Source: Megamerina dolium
Lineage: Eukaryota; Arthropoda; Insecta; Diptera; Megamerinidae
Assembly (NCBI GenBank): GCA_963854835.1
Contig: OY978527.1
Span: 34,582,540-34,646,539, forward strand
Direction of reading: 5' to 3'
DNA length: 64,000 nucleotides
The notes under the pieces are model-generated. The model did not search any database and had not been told where the DNA came from. It saw nothing but the letters and a program-made list of their open reading frames with translations. Of this stretch, positions 43,016 through 54,592 are shown piece by piece. Numbering within the stretch: position 1 is the first letter of the stretch; each line of letters starts with the position of its first letter. The position numbers were made by a program, and so were the translations under genes.

Positions 43016-43369
43016 TCACTTTTGGTTATATACAATATATGTAGTTTGTACATGTGCATTTGTATCTACCGACCAAAAATAAATACAATTACATTTAAAT
43101 GTAAAGAAATTCTTGGAAATCATTAAATCAACATTTCTCACACTACGTTTTAGAGCCCTAATTTCACCTAAATATAAGCTAGCTTTTATCATATGCATTA
43201 CTATTAAATGTTCAAGTATAAATCTTTCTATAGTACATTATATACAAGACAAGTAGTCAAACAATGATAAATTTTAAAAGCAAACATTTGTTAAAAAAAA
43301 AAAAAAATTTTTAATATAAAAGATAGAGTCGACTTAAAAAAATGCACTAAAAACTAATAAATAATTTTT
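43016..43369. other. AT-rich intergenic, no gene seen
   Basis: Nothing coding recognised; a poly(A) run lies near 43293. Confidence 0.5.
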
Positions 43370-43760
43370 TTCGAAGCAAGGTATTTTCCTTCGAACGCTT
43401 CAAATTTTTTCCATCTGTGAGGAAGCGTATTAATTCCGTCCCAAAAAAACCGCTCATCTTTTGAGGCCAAGAACGTATCGGCCCAATTCAATTTGAAGAG
43501 TTGCCTCTAATGGTTTCACCCGGTTTTAGCAGCTCATAATATACCATAGTTTTCTCGTCCCACCAAATGGTACACAGTAACACATGAGGACTATGTTATG
43601 GATATTTGGATTTGGAGTCGATTTTGTTGGTTTGCCAGTTTTCACATATGACTTTTGGTGCTTACATTTGTCGTAATAGTTCCAATCTCGTCGATAGTAA
43701 TGACACGATGCGAAAATGGCTACCCTTTGTACCAAGTCCACGATATTGTACTAGATGATC
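43370..43760 (-). pseudogene. Mariner transposase fossil, C-terminal part (copy 2)
   Basis: On the minus strand, KPTKSTPNPNIHNIVLMCYC recalls the mariner P-G-Q-P-S-T-S-x-P-x-P-N segment. After a deletion comes the C-terminus, with a frame containing LASKDERFFWDGINTLP. Several stops are present. Confidence 0.7.
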
Positions 43761-43899
43761 GACTATCAAAGAAACGACTAGGCTATATTTTGCATGAAGA
43801 ATTATTGATTCGCTAACTGATCAAAAATAATCATTTCTCCAACATGTTTGGATCGTTTTAATCAATATATCCCGTCGTAATCCAAGACTTTCCAAATGG

Positions 43900-45170
43900 C
43901 ACTAGATTCTGGCTAACATCGGCGTACCGGACCCATGACTATCGTGGATGGTTGTTATCACTAATAACCGTCACTTGGTTCTAGATCTCACTCTAGCCTC
44001 TAATTCTATAGCTGATATGGTCACAAAATGGAGAGTTTCCACTACAACACATAGGCTCCAGGTCCGAACCTCTTCAGGAACTATCGGTCGATGGACTGAA
44101 ACATGCATCATCTTACATTTAAGGAGATCCTAACAACCAAACCTCTACAGACAGATTTAGATTAACTGGTGGAATCAATCACTCACACAGATACTCAATC
44201 AAGTATTACACAAAAGATGTCCTTTTTGAAACAGAGATCGACTTTTTGGTGGTCGACTGAACTTATGGAGCTAAGAAAAATTTGTTGGAAGTCTTTTAAC
44301 AAAACCAAATCCAGTAGAATAACTCGTAACTGCGATATATACAATCTTAACTTACGAACACATAAATATGGATCCATAGAGAAATTCTCAGAAGCTGCAA
44401 GACTTCATTGTCCAAGTTATCTGTCGAAATCTGATGGAATTTGGACATCTAGTAGCGACGAAATACTGGAATTTCTCCTGGAAACACATTTCCCGGGCTG
44501 TTTAGTACCCTCCTCCAATTCAAGCCCATCTTCTGAGCATTATTATTCCAGATTAGCTTCAGAGCATTTTTGAAGCCTCTCTAAATTATCGCTCATTCCT
44601 CATAACTAGAATGATGTAAATGTAATATTTATTCCAATGGTAGGAAATCTTCGAGTGTAGACTCATCCTTCCTTTTCGAAACCGTAGAATGATTGATCGA
44701 CATCTATATGCGTTCAAATATCAATAAAAATAGATTATGAAGGGCGCAGCATGCTTATCACAAAGGCAAATATTTTGAAACCGCCCTGCACTCTCTGGTA
44801 TCAACAATAGAAAAATCTTTGAACTTCGAGAACCATACAATGGTTGTCTTTATTGATATTTTGTACCTTCAATAATATTATTTCCGGTGGTATTATTGGA
44901 GCTCTATCTAACCTAGAAGTTGTACGTTAGTTAAGATACTTGATAGGCCTTATGTTGATTCGTAGAACCACCAATGCGAAGTTAGGGAATTTTAGCATAA
45001 AAAACTCGGCCCCACAGGCGGACCTTGCAAGAAAGAATTACAGTTCAACTATCTAATCCGCCTGGCCAGTGCTGAATATAAACGAACTAAAGACGTACAA
45101 AAGCTTAACAGACAAGCGGTTAGTATGCTGCAAGGAATAATATCACTTGTAAAATTAATGTATTTCTAAT
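43900..45170 (+). pseudogene. R1-like LINE fossil
   Basis: A plus-strand frame at 44169-44573 holds FWWSTELMELRKICWKSFNK and ILEFLLETHFPGC, typical of the endonuclease-RT linker of R1-like elements. Near 44750-44870, frames read HAYHKGKYFETALHSLVSTI and NFENHTMVVFIDI, the RT region before the first catalytic D. Downstream is too decayed to follow. 50300-51960 is a relative in the opposite orientation. Confidence 0.7.
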
Positions 45171-45232
45171 CATTTTCTTAGCATTGTTTAGAAATTATTC
45201 ACATTATCATTGCATGTATATTATATATATGA

Positions 45233-45460
45233 GTGCTGTAGCCCAGTGGTGAGTGTAGATTTCTAAGTCGTAGGACGTGAAATCAAGTCCCGGTTGAGAC
45301 ATTAATTTTAATATCGCAAAGATTTATTTTTCTTTCGAACAGTACCCATCTATCGGCAACAATTGGCAATTCTTCGGGCTATAAGAATTTGCCATGAAAA
45401 CTCTTCAAAAAGAACTCTGCGATACAGCTCCATGTCATAAGAGTTCTGCCGATTCATGCT
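45233..45460 (+). mobile_element. tRNA-derived SINE, diverged 3'-truncated copy
   Basis: Begins gtgctgtagcccagtggtga and matches 62524-62740 through ttctttcgaacagtaccc, caattggcaattcttc and gaactctgcgatacagctc. The A box is mutated (TAGCCCAGTGG). Confidence 0.75.
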
Positions 45461-46974
45461 TACTCCATGCTATGTCTTTTATGCTTACTTACATACTTTC
45501 TTTCTATATGCTTATTGAATTCTTTATCGGGTTTTACATTAGGGCTGGTCAAACAGTTTTTTTTTTTTTTGACACAATTCGTATAGTACAAAGGGAATAT
45601 ATTTTATATACTTACTGAGTTCTCAAATTGCTGTTGTTAAATTTTATTTTAGACATTTGGTCAAATTATTCGTATATTCCGCTTTTCGATTTGTTCAAAT
45701 TTTTCCACCGTAACCATTTGACCCGCCCTAATGTATGTAGATATTGCTATACGATATAAGATATGATAATAAACCTGTTATCGCTTTTTATGGCATTCAC
45801 CTATACATTCTTTCATTTTTCAAGTAATGACAGTTCTTCATTTTTACTTGTTCAACAACCCGAATACTGACTATGTATATTATGTGTATAGCTTGTATAT
45901 AACATATAGGTATACCTATGTAGTAGGTTTGTTAGTTCTTATGAACTTTTGTGTTTTAAGCAGTCTACCTACATACACCTATTAATATGCAAACGCTGTC
46001 AGAGGAGCAGCGGGATCACGAATTTTTTATGAAATCACGTAAGCATTTGATTCATTTTTCTTAAAATTGTTATCATGAAACTGTATACCAATATCTTTAT
46101 ATACATACTATACATGTGTAGTAGATGATGTAGGTGTAGATGACAATTTCGTTTTATTTTGTTTAATCTATTCATATAAAGATAAACCACTTATGTACAA
46201 TATTTTTTCATCAGCAAACATGTTTTCTGACATATATGTGTATATACAATGTATATACACTTGCCTATGTATATACATATTTCATATTCATATATAAACT
46301 TTTCAAACTTCTCTTGCGACATTTTTTATATGACTAATTATTGCAATATCATACAATTTCTGCTACTATTTACACGTATATTTTAAAGATTGGTACTAAC
46401 GACGAATTTATTTTTAATATTTAGTCTCGGTAGATTTTAACCAATGTCTTACTATACAATTTGTATAAACATACACCATACATATATGGTAGTTATAATC
46501 TTGATTAGTATAAGGTATGTGTACAAATATATAAAATTTATTTATGATTTTTTTATAATCTTATGTATAATTTTATAGCCATAACAAGTGTATTGTATAT
46601 GTGCTTTTTTCATTGATTTTATACTCGTCATTAATGTATATTAAATACAATGCAGAAAACAGGTCTTTCTATCAACTGTGGGCTTTTAATATTTTCTTAG
46701 AAGTGATATAGGTAAAATTAATTTTGGCAGGAATGAAGCAGTACATACGTGTATTAAGGTAGAGCGATTTGCCATGGAGATTTTCTATTGTTATTTTTTG
46801 AAACTTATTTTAATATTATTCGTCTCTTCGTATGTTAATAGAAGCCTTCAAAGTTACTAAGTTTAGAAGATATGCACCAAATCACACTTTTTATATAGAA
46901 AAAAAATCACCTGATATGTAGTAATCATTAGAAATGTCATTTTCATAAAAACAAGAAAAAATAGGAAAACTAAT
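45461..46974. other. AT-rich intergenic with one candidate exon
   Basis: Nothing conserved was recognised apart from the possible short exon at 45987-46038. Confidence 0.4.
45987..46038 (+). other. Possible first coding exon (MQTLSEEQRDHEFFMKS)
   Basis: 52 bp, less AT-rich than its surroundings, from an ATG to the strong donor GTAAGC. It encodes an acidic, helix-prone segment. The sequence just before the ATG is attaat. No downstream exon was found, so the gene, if real, is unidentified. Confidence 0.3.
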
Positions 46975-47909
46975 TTTTTTAAATGTTTTGAGAAATACAT
47001 TTTTCCCATCTCTCGGGCAATTTGTTTATACCATGCCAAAAGAATTCCTCATTTTTCGAGGCAAAACACTCGTCAAGCTATTTTCCGATGTCTTCATACG
47101 AATCGAAGTGCTGTTCGGCGAGCGCGTGACCCATCGACAAAAACAGGTAATAGTCAGAAGGGGCCAGGTCTCGTGAATAAGCGGTATGCGGTAGCACCTC
47201 CCAATTGAGTGTGCGATGGGGTGTTGTCGTGGAGAAAAATCAGCTTCTCAAGTCTTTGTTCATAACCAGGCCTTTTTTCACCCAAAAGCACGGCGCAATT
47301 TCACTAGTTGTTGGTGGTAGCGGTGACCATTGACAGTTTTCCCAAGTTTCAACACCTCGTAGTAGATGACACCCTGCTGATTCCACCATACGCACAGCAT
47401 CGTCTTGCGTCCAAAGCGATTTGGTCTTGGAGAAGAAGTTGCTGGTTGGCCGGGATTGATCCACGATTTTTTTCCTTTAGGATTCTCAAAGTATATCCCC
47501 TTTTCATGGCAAGTCCCAAGATGCAGGAACGACTTTCTTTTTTGTCGCTCCATCTGCCTATCGTTCAATTCATGGGGAACCCATTTTCCAAATTTTTGAA
47601 ACTTCCCCATGGCTCGTAAACGTATGGAAATGCCTTCTTGAGTACCAACTAACTGTTCGGCAAGCATTTTTTGCGATTGGGTGTCGTCCTCATCCAAAAG
47701 AGCCTGCAAATCATAGTCCTCAAATTTTCTGGGTCTATTTTCACGCTTCTTGTCACTCAAGTCAAAATGGCCTTCTTCGAACCGACGAAACCAGTCTCTC
47801 CATAGGCCTCCACAAGCATTCGATGCGACTCAGCATCAGATTTCTTCAAATGGAAGCAAAAAAGTAGAGCTTCCCGCATATGCTCTTTTTCTGGGGCGAA
47901 ACTAGACAT
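46975..47909 (-). pseudogene. Mariner transposase, near full length but inactivated
   Basis: From an ATG at 47909 the N-terminus gives helix-turn-helix motifs (LLFCFHLKKSDAESHRMLVE), then FEDYDLQALLDEDDTQSQKM, WVPHELNDRQMERQKRKSFL and PATSSPRPNRFGRKTMLCVW. The usual first catalytic motif T-G-D-E-K-W reads TCHEKG, so the aspartate is lost. The second (LHDNTPSH region) and third (DLAPSDYYLF) catalytic motifs survive in other frames. At least two frameshifts and a stop near 47280 break it. Length is about that of a mariner. Confidence 0.85.
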
Positions 47910-50230
47910 GATTATACGAAGAAAAATGTATGTTGTTGTATGAAATCACTGATGATGTTTACTAAGTGATGTAAACAGATGTCGAACTCATAAAAAAAAA
48001 GGATGCATAGTCGATAATAGCTCAATAAGCTCAACATCGCCATCTACGAGCAAATAGCGGATTTAAGCGTGTACACCTGGTATGTTTTTTTATTTATAAC
48101 ATGAAGCAAATATAGTATTGTGTAACAGATTTTTATTCTTCTTTAGTTGCAACGAATCGCTTGTGTTAAAAATTCCTAAGAGAAAGATGCAAAATGGCGC
48201 CTTCCTTAAGTTCGTCGCACAACATATATGGTGTTGCCAACTCTTTTTTTAAACATTACATATTATATATTTAAATTTAATGTTTAATTAATAAACAAAG
48301 TCGAGACAAGGCCTCAATAATGCTAAAAATGCTATTCAACAAATATTGTAGTGTTTCTGAATGTAATAGGTTAACAGCAGTAAAAAATGAAGTAATTTTA
48401 AAAAATTAGAATAGGCTGAGGCTGACTGCAAAGCGTCCTCATAAGAAAATAACATTTTGCAAAGTTTATTAACTCATATAAAGGGAGCATTTTATTTCTA
48501 TTTTTCTTTCACTCAAAAAAAATTAATAAATAAATTGATAAAAAAAATCTCAATATAAAATCATTCCACCATGTGCATTCAATATTTTATGCAAATGAGT
48601 ACAATTAAAATACATTCCACCTTTACACCTAATATGCATATCTACTCTACATTGTGGTATCTTGTCAATTGGAAATTAAAAAAAAAAAAAATTGTCATAA
48701 ACGAAAGTAATTCGCATAATGGAATATTATCGATACCTACTAAGTGATACTATAACTTCAAGAGTCACCATTAAATATGATACATAAATATATTGCAATG
48801 AAGCATACTTTCATAACTAAGTAGTATGTGTATACGATGATACATAAATATATATATTTACTTGGTATAAAAAAATAATTACGAGGCACGACAAAATTAA
48901 ACATGCAAAAAAAAAAAAAAAAAGAATGTAACTTTTAATAAAATCAGAACGAATTGAACGATTTTATTGAAATTTCAAAAAGTAAATTCCTCAAAATTCC
49001 GCCAAGCTACAGTAATTTGCACTTCAGAGTAATTTAATATAACTTTAAAATAGAAAACATTTCTTGTTAATGTAAATAGTTTTTCTTAACAATTTTAGTG
49101 TACAAATTTCAGCTTTGCTTTTTAATTAAATAATAACTAATTTAAAAGGGAGAAATTTTTTCACAAAGTTAATCTCACAAGCGGACTTTCTTATTAATCA
49201 TGTTGTTTCTACTTGATTGCCAAGTAAAAAAGATTTTGGAAAGTATTCGATATTGAAAATATTCAATGAACCATATTTTGTTTTGTGTATTATATTTATT
49301 TATAATTTTATGCCATTCTTTTTTATTTCTTTTATAAAAATTGTAATCTTATATGATCGATGTGTGTAGCCCCTACATGGAATATGCATTAAAGCAGCCA
49401 ATATATAATGTTAGATACGTACATATGTATGTATGACCTTGTTCTCATATATTAGATTACGAAGAAAAAAAAAATTTAATTTGCTCAACAACAACAACAT
49501 CGGTATCTTTGCTAATAATGCTGAACTGGTTTCTTACTCAGAACGAATCAATACATTTTGTTGATACATTTGTTAAAAGTACAAATTTTATATGATTATT
49601 TGTTAGATCCAGGAAAAAAAAAAATATTTAAAATATCTATTTTGCAATATCAAACAATTATACTTAGCAATTTTCTCTTAACTAATTGCAATCATTTCAA
49701 AAAATTCAAATGTATATGTGACAAAATGAATTAATGGTATTGAATAATAATATTACTCGACAGCCTTTTTGGTGCAGGGTTTAAAGTGAATTTTACATTG
49801 ATTGATTAATGACAATGACCATCATTTTGCTCCATCAGCTCTTGCTTTTGCGATATTGCAAAAAAAAAAAAACATTTTTTTTACTTGCAATTTTTATTAA
49901 AAATACATTTTTTTTGCACCAAATTGAAAAGTTTTTTTTAAGTAAAAAAAAGTGAAAAATAATTGGTAGGGAATACTATATACATGAGTAAATAAGTACA
50001 CTATGTATACATCACGTAAGCACATTTCAATATAACTGGTGAAAGCAATACATAATCAATTTCAAATATTGCTTAACCGTGCAGTAATACGATTTTCTTA
50101 TGGTCGCTATATATGGGTACTTATAAGTTTGATAGTATCTACGAAATATACCAAATTACTTAATAATTTGTCAAGTAATCATGAAAAGTTATACTCCTAT
50201 GTATAAGTATTCTACTCATATACATACATA
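47910..50230. other. AT-rich intergenic, no gene seen
   Basis: Poly(A)/poly(T) runs and no coding pattern. A mariner terminus may lie between 47910 and 48090, but I could not define it. Confidence 0.45.
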
Positions 50231-50299
50231 TGTAGGGTGTTCCTTGATTAGAGTATAATCTCTTCGAATTGAAGTTAAACAAAAATATATTGTATCCAC

Positions 50300-51960
50300 G
50301 TGATATGACGTCACACTTGAGCCACTTCATTGCTACATGAATTGCCTAAACGCCTGCTTGAAAATACTGCTACGCGCACTCCAAGGAATTCGCAGAATAT
50401 CAATGCTCCCTCTCGACCGTTAAGATTGGAACCGTCAGTGAAGGAGTGCATTGTTCCATTGAAAGGAGTATTCCCATATTCTCAGTCCGTTCTATCCGGA
50501 ATAGTAGAGTGAAATTTGTTATCGAACGTCAACTTTGACGTTTTATAATTGACTGTTCGTAGTATGAAGTTATAATGGTCCAGAATTGTTGTGTGTCTGT
50601 ATCATATCATATTTTCAGGACACTTCTAAATGAGCTGCTAATTGATTTCCCTGGATATGTAAAGGAATCGGGTGTAACAAGGTATACAATGATTTGGTGG
50701 AGGTCGTTCTGAGTGGCGCTGTAATATACAACGATGTCAATCTCTGGACATTCTCCACGGAATTTCTGCGTATGGCCCTATCGAGTGCCGTATATCATAT
50801 GGCGACCCCATATAGTAGTATTGGTCCCACCATCGCTGTGTAGAGCTAGTATATGACATTAGGTCTCGTTCCTATTTTTTCCTATTGCTTATATGCATTT
50901 AAATAATGCAACTGAAGCTTTCCTAACGCATTCTTCGCTGTTACGCTTCCAATGTAGTTGTGTGTCGGGAACACGGCCTATTTATGACTTCATCTGAGAG
51001 GCTCAAACGATTCACCTGATTGAGAGTGGTGTATTATTTGTTGAATTGTATTTCCGTGTGAATAGCACAAGCTATGTTTTCTGTGAAATAACGTCAAGGC
51101 TACAGCCTGTGTTCCAGTTGCTTAAAGCGTTGAAGGCATGCTGCATGACCTTGCTTAGGGTGCTACCGTATTTACCGGATACTACTAATGTGAAGTCTTC
51201 AGAGGATGCTATTGTTTTGCAGTCTAAGTTTTGTAAGGATAGCAGTAATTCGTTAACTACAAGTACGTACAGTAAGAATGCTAAAATTTACCAGCTCCGC
51301 ATTGTCATTTTATGTAGGCTTTAAATATGGTATCTAACCAGAGTAAAACCAGGTAGGACACTGCTTGAAGCTTATCAGGAATAATTCCATGCAGTTCAGG
51401 GGACTTGAACGTTTTCAAAGGAGTAAATGGCCCAGCGATTCTGCTTCGACTTATTATGCCCTTGGGTAAGATACTTGAGAAGTGGTCAGAAGTTAGGCTT
51501 TAATTAGAGGAAAGTACTGAATATCCCGCGAAATGTATTTCAAAGAGAAGTTACGGAGTTTCACCGCTACTAGATGTCCAATACCTACCTGGTTTCAAAA
51601 GATACCTTGCACAGTGAGAGTTTCTGGATAAAATTTTCTCCGCAACCTCGTTGTTTCTGAGAATTTTTCTACATATTCAAAGAAGAGTTCCCCAAAAGTA
51701 TGTTCTACTTTCCTAATCTCATATTTATACATTTGTACGTGAAGTTTGTATGTCCCACTCTCGGACTAGTCTATTGTTAAAAGAATTCCGACAAAATTTT
51801 TTTAGCGCCAGTAGCTCGGTCGACCACCATGATGGTTTCCAATTTCCTTTGCTTTTGTCTAATGCTTGATTGAGTGTCTGTGTGAGTGAATTCACCAGTT
51901 GTTCTAAATCATTTGTTCTAGTAGTTGTCTGCATAGTCCGTTTACCGGTGGTCCCGGAAT
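50300..51960 (-). pseudogene. R1/I-like LINE fossil with RNase H remnant
   Basis: Reading leftward on the minus strand: SWWSTELLALKKFCRNSFNN (linker, about 51850-51760), KTFKSPELHGIIPDKLQAV (RT start, about 51420-51360), a thumb segment with LYGVAIWYTALDRAIRRNS (frameshifted, about 50830-50740) and TDGSNLNGREGALIF (RNase H, about 50460-50400). The order is that of one element. Many stops and frameshifts are present. Confidence 0.75.
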
Positions 51961-52019
51961 AGATTCGAACCTGGAGCCTGTGTGCTATAGTTAAAATTGA
52001 TAGCTGATATAGCAGTGAT

Positions 52020-53190
52020 CAGATAACGGCACAATAGAGCAAATTCATCGCATTGTAACCCGCATACGGAATACTTTTGAAGAAAGAAAGTATTGCTGTC
52101 ATTCTTGATACCACTCTACTTATCGATAAAGTATAGCATCAGGTCTTTATATACAACCTTATAGCCTAGACAGACGGCAGCCTAATTCCGGATTATCGAG
52201 TTAATTCGAATTAACTCGGGCACTAACTGCAGCTAATCCGCATAAACTCTATGAGTTAATTCTCAAAATAAAAGAGGATTAGGACAATTTGCGATGGCAA
52301 CACTGCTGAAAATTGTCTATTGTGAATTTTTTTCCATCCATTTTACAAATCATTAGGTGTGTTCGCTAACAAAAAACTTTCAACAACTGTTAACAGTTTT
52401 CAACATGAAAAGTGTTGGCGAACAAATAAATCCAGCTGTCAATTACGAACGGTGAAAGTCAATTTACAAGTTTCTGATAGTTTTCAGTTCACGTACTTCT
52501 TGTAGATTTTCTCATATCGAGAGTGATAGATGACAGAAATTGATAGTAATAGTAATGTAAGTGGACAGACCTAATAAAACAGCAATCAGCCGTTTAGTTA
52601 ATCCGCAATACTGCCGTCTGTCAGGTTATTATTTTATTCGGATTAAGTGCGCCGGTAATCCGGAATTAGGCTGCCGTCTGTCTAGGCTATTAGACTATTA
52701 CTACCCGCAAGAGACTCCTCAATGTTCAGTAATTATCTCACGAAAGAAATTTTCTCGTATATCGCAAGGGCTATATGTACAATAAGCCCATTGGATATTC
52801 ACTAGACACATGCCTCCCACTTAAAATAAATGACCCTTCAGTTCCACAATGTTCCTCAACAAAGTACTTTGGTATACACATCGACAGAAGGCTGTCCTGG
52901 AGCAATCACATAGAGGGAAAGAAAACTTAGATCAAGCTAAAAATTAAACAGTTATGGTGGCTGTTACACAAAAGCTCCAAGTTAAATCTCGAGTACATAA
53001 TGCTACTCTATAAAGTAATTCGAAAGTCAATCTGGACTTATGGTATTCATGTGGCACCCTATCTCCTTCCATCGTGGTTTGAATATATCCAAAATTTCTG
53101 AAGAGGTTACAAAATTCTGTAGAAGTTACATGCAAAAACTGTAAAACTATCCAAATCTCTTGCTAGCTAATTGTAATTTAGTAATTTTCG
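52020..53190 (+). pseudogene. Jockey-like LINE fossil interrupted by a MITE
   Basis: Starts GTIEQIHRIVTRIRNTFEER, close to the same place in the ORF2 at 4019-6667. A MITE interrupts it at 52162. From 52693 it resumes with LLLPA and SNYLTK. After an internal deletion near 52800, which removes the FADD region, it continues VPQCSSTKYFGIHIDRRLSW and LWWLLHKSSKLNLEY. Stops and frameshifts are present. Confidence 0.85.
52162..52689. mobile_element. 528-bp MITE with 34-bp perfect inverted repeats, TTA duplication
   Basis: The termini start TAGCCTAGACAGACGGCAGC and are perfect inverted repeats over 34 bp (52162-52195 and 52656-52689). TTA flanks both sides (52159-52161 and 52690-52692). Without it the surrounding jockey fossil reads on. 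A second internal terminus-like segment (ctgccgtctgtcaggttatt, about 52611-52630) is nested just inside the right end. No ORF. A PIF/Harbinger-like origin is inferred from the TWA duplication. Confidence 0.88.
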
Positions 53191-53890
53191 AAACGTGGTT
53201 ATGTTGAAGCTACCATTTAGACTATTATGTGGGGCATGTATAGAACAATATGACAATGTCTACCTCGAGGATTTATATTGCAAACAAATCACTACAGGGT
53301 GTACAATAGATCTTAAGGGAAGGGGTATACCCTCAACTCCTTGCCTCTTCACCCTTTTGTCTTCGTAGCAATTCGACAAAAGTTCGACCCACAGCATTAG
53401 GCAGGCGCCGTGTTCGCTTGATTGAATATTCTTCCTTAATACTTCCCTGTTCCAAATGAGTTCCTAATTCTCTATTGAAGAAAAATTAAAGAAGGAAACA
53501 TTTAAACTCAAATAAAAAATTAGAATATTTGTTATTAGATAGAAATTAAACTTTTGGCAGCAGCAACAGAAGTTACCAGACATACATAAATTTAAATTAA
53601 TAATTCACTTTACTTTCTGAGCACTGCGATATATGTAAATATTTATTTATCATCCCAGGCCAAAGCAAAAGACATATCGTACTTAAATAGCAACAAAAAA
53701 GTCATCACAATGTTTTTGCTCATATTACAAGAGAATCCAGAGGTGGAGTCTGTTATTTAGGTTTTCTTTTTTCTCACAATTCATAGGTGCGACGAGCGCC
53801 AAAAATATAAAATAAATTATCAAGTGTAAGGCAGTAATTTCAACCCGAACAAAAACGAATCTTCATTACTTCAAATACAGTAGGGTATTC
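53191..53890. other. Intergenic, no gene seen
   Basis: No coding pattern or repeat recognised. Mixed composition until about 53430, then AT-rich. Confidence 0.45.
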
Positions 53891-54095
53891 GGGTGCTATA
53901 GCTCAGTGGTTAGTATTTTGGCCTTTTGAGCCGTAGGTCGTGGTTTCAATCCTCGGCTTTTCTTTCGAACAGTACCTCCTAATTGTTGGCAAGCAATTGA
54001 CATTACTGCTGGCAGTAAGAATTTACTATGAGAACTCTTCTAAATGAACTCTGTGATAAAGCTCTTTGCCACAAGTAGCTTTCCGAAGTCCACGA
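53891..54095 (+). mobile_element. tRNA-derived SINE, 3'-truncated copy
   Basis: Starts gggtgctatagctcagtggt with the A box TAGCTCAGTGG and a B-box-like tttcaatcc. Similarity to 62524-62888 runs to about the cacaag phrase; the 3' half is missing. Confidence 0.8.
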
Positions 54096-54592
54096 TTTAT
54101 GTAGGTTTCATGAGACTGTTTATGGAACTATGGGCAGATAAATCATTTGATACCCTAATAGGTACGATCTAAACCCCATTTCGAAAACTTGAGTAGACGT
54201 TATTGTAACAATATATGCACATTGTTTATCTTATCAAAATAAATGTTGTGATATTTTCTTTTTAACTTTTCAAGAAATAATAAAAAAAGCAATATGAAGG
54301 TATTATTCATATTATACAGTCTAGTACATATACATACATATATATATAATTCTAAAAAAAAAATATGAACAATAACTTGATAAAATTGCCATTTATAATA
54401 TTATTGTGATTGAACGAACAGTTTTGAATTATTTTCGACGCACCAGTTAAGAAGTAATGGTGACGAAATGCGGTACTAAGTGATACACATAAATCTCCAT
54501 CGTGAACAAAAAAACGAAAAAAAAGAACACAAAATAAATTTTCTGTTCATTTAATTGTAATTAAGCTAGTACATCGTAGTTAGTATTGCAAT
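54096..54592. other. Upstream region of Inx7
   Basis: AT-rich; probably includes the Inx7 promoter and 5' UTR. No specific element could be assigned. Confidence 0.4.
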
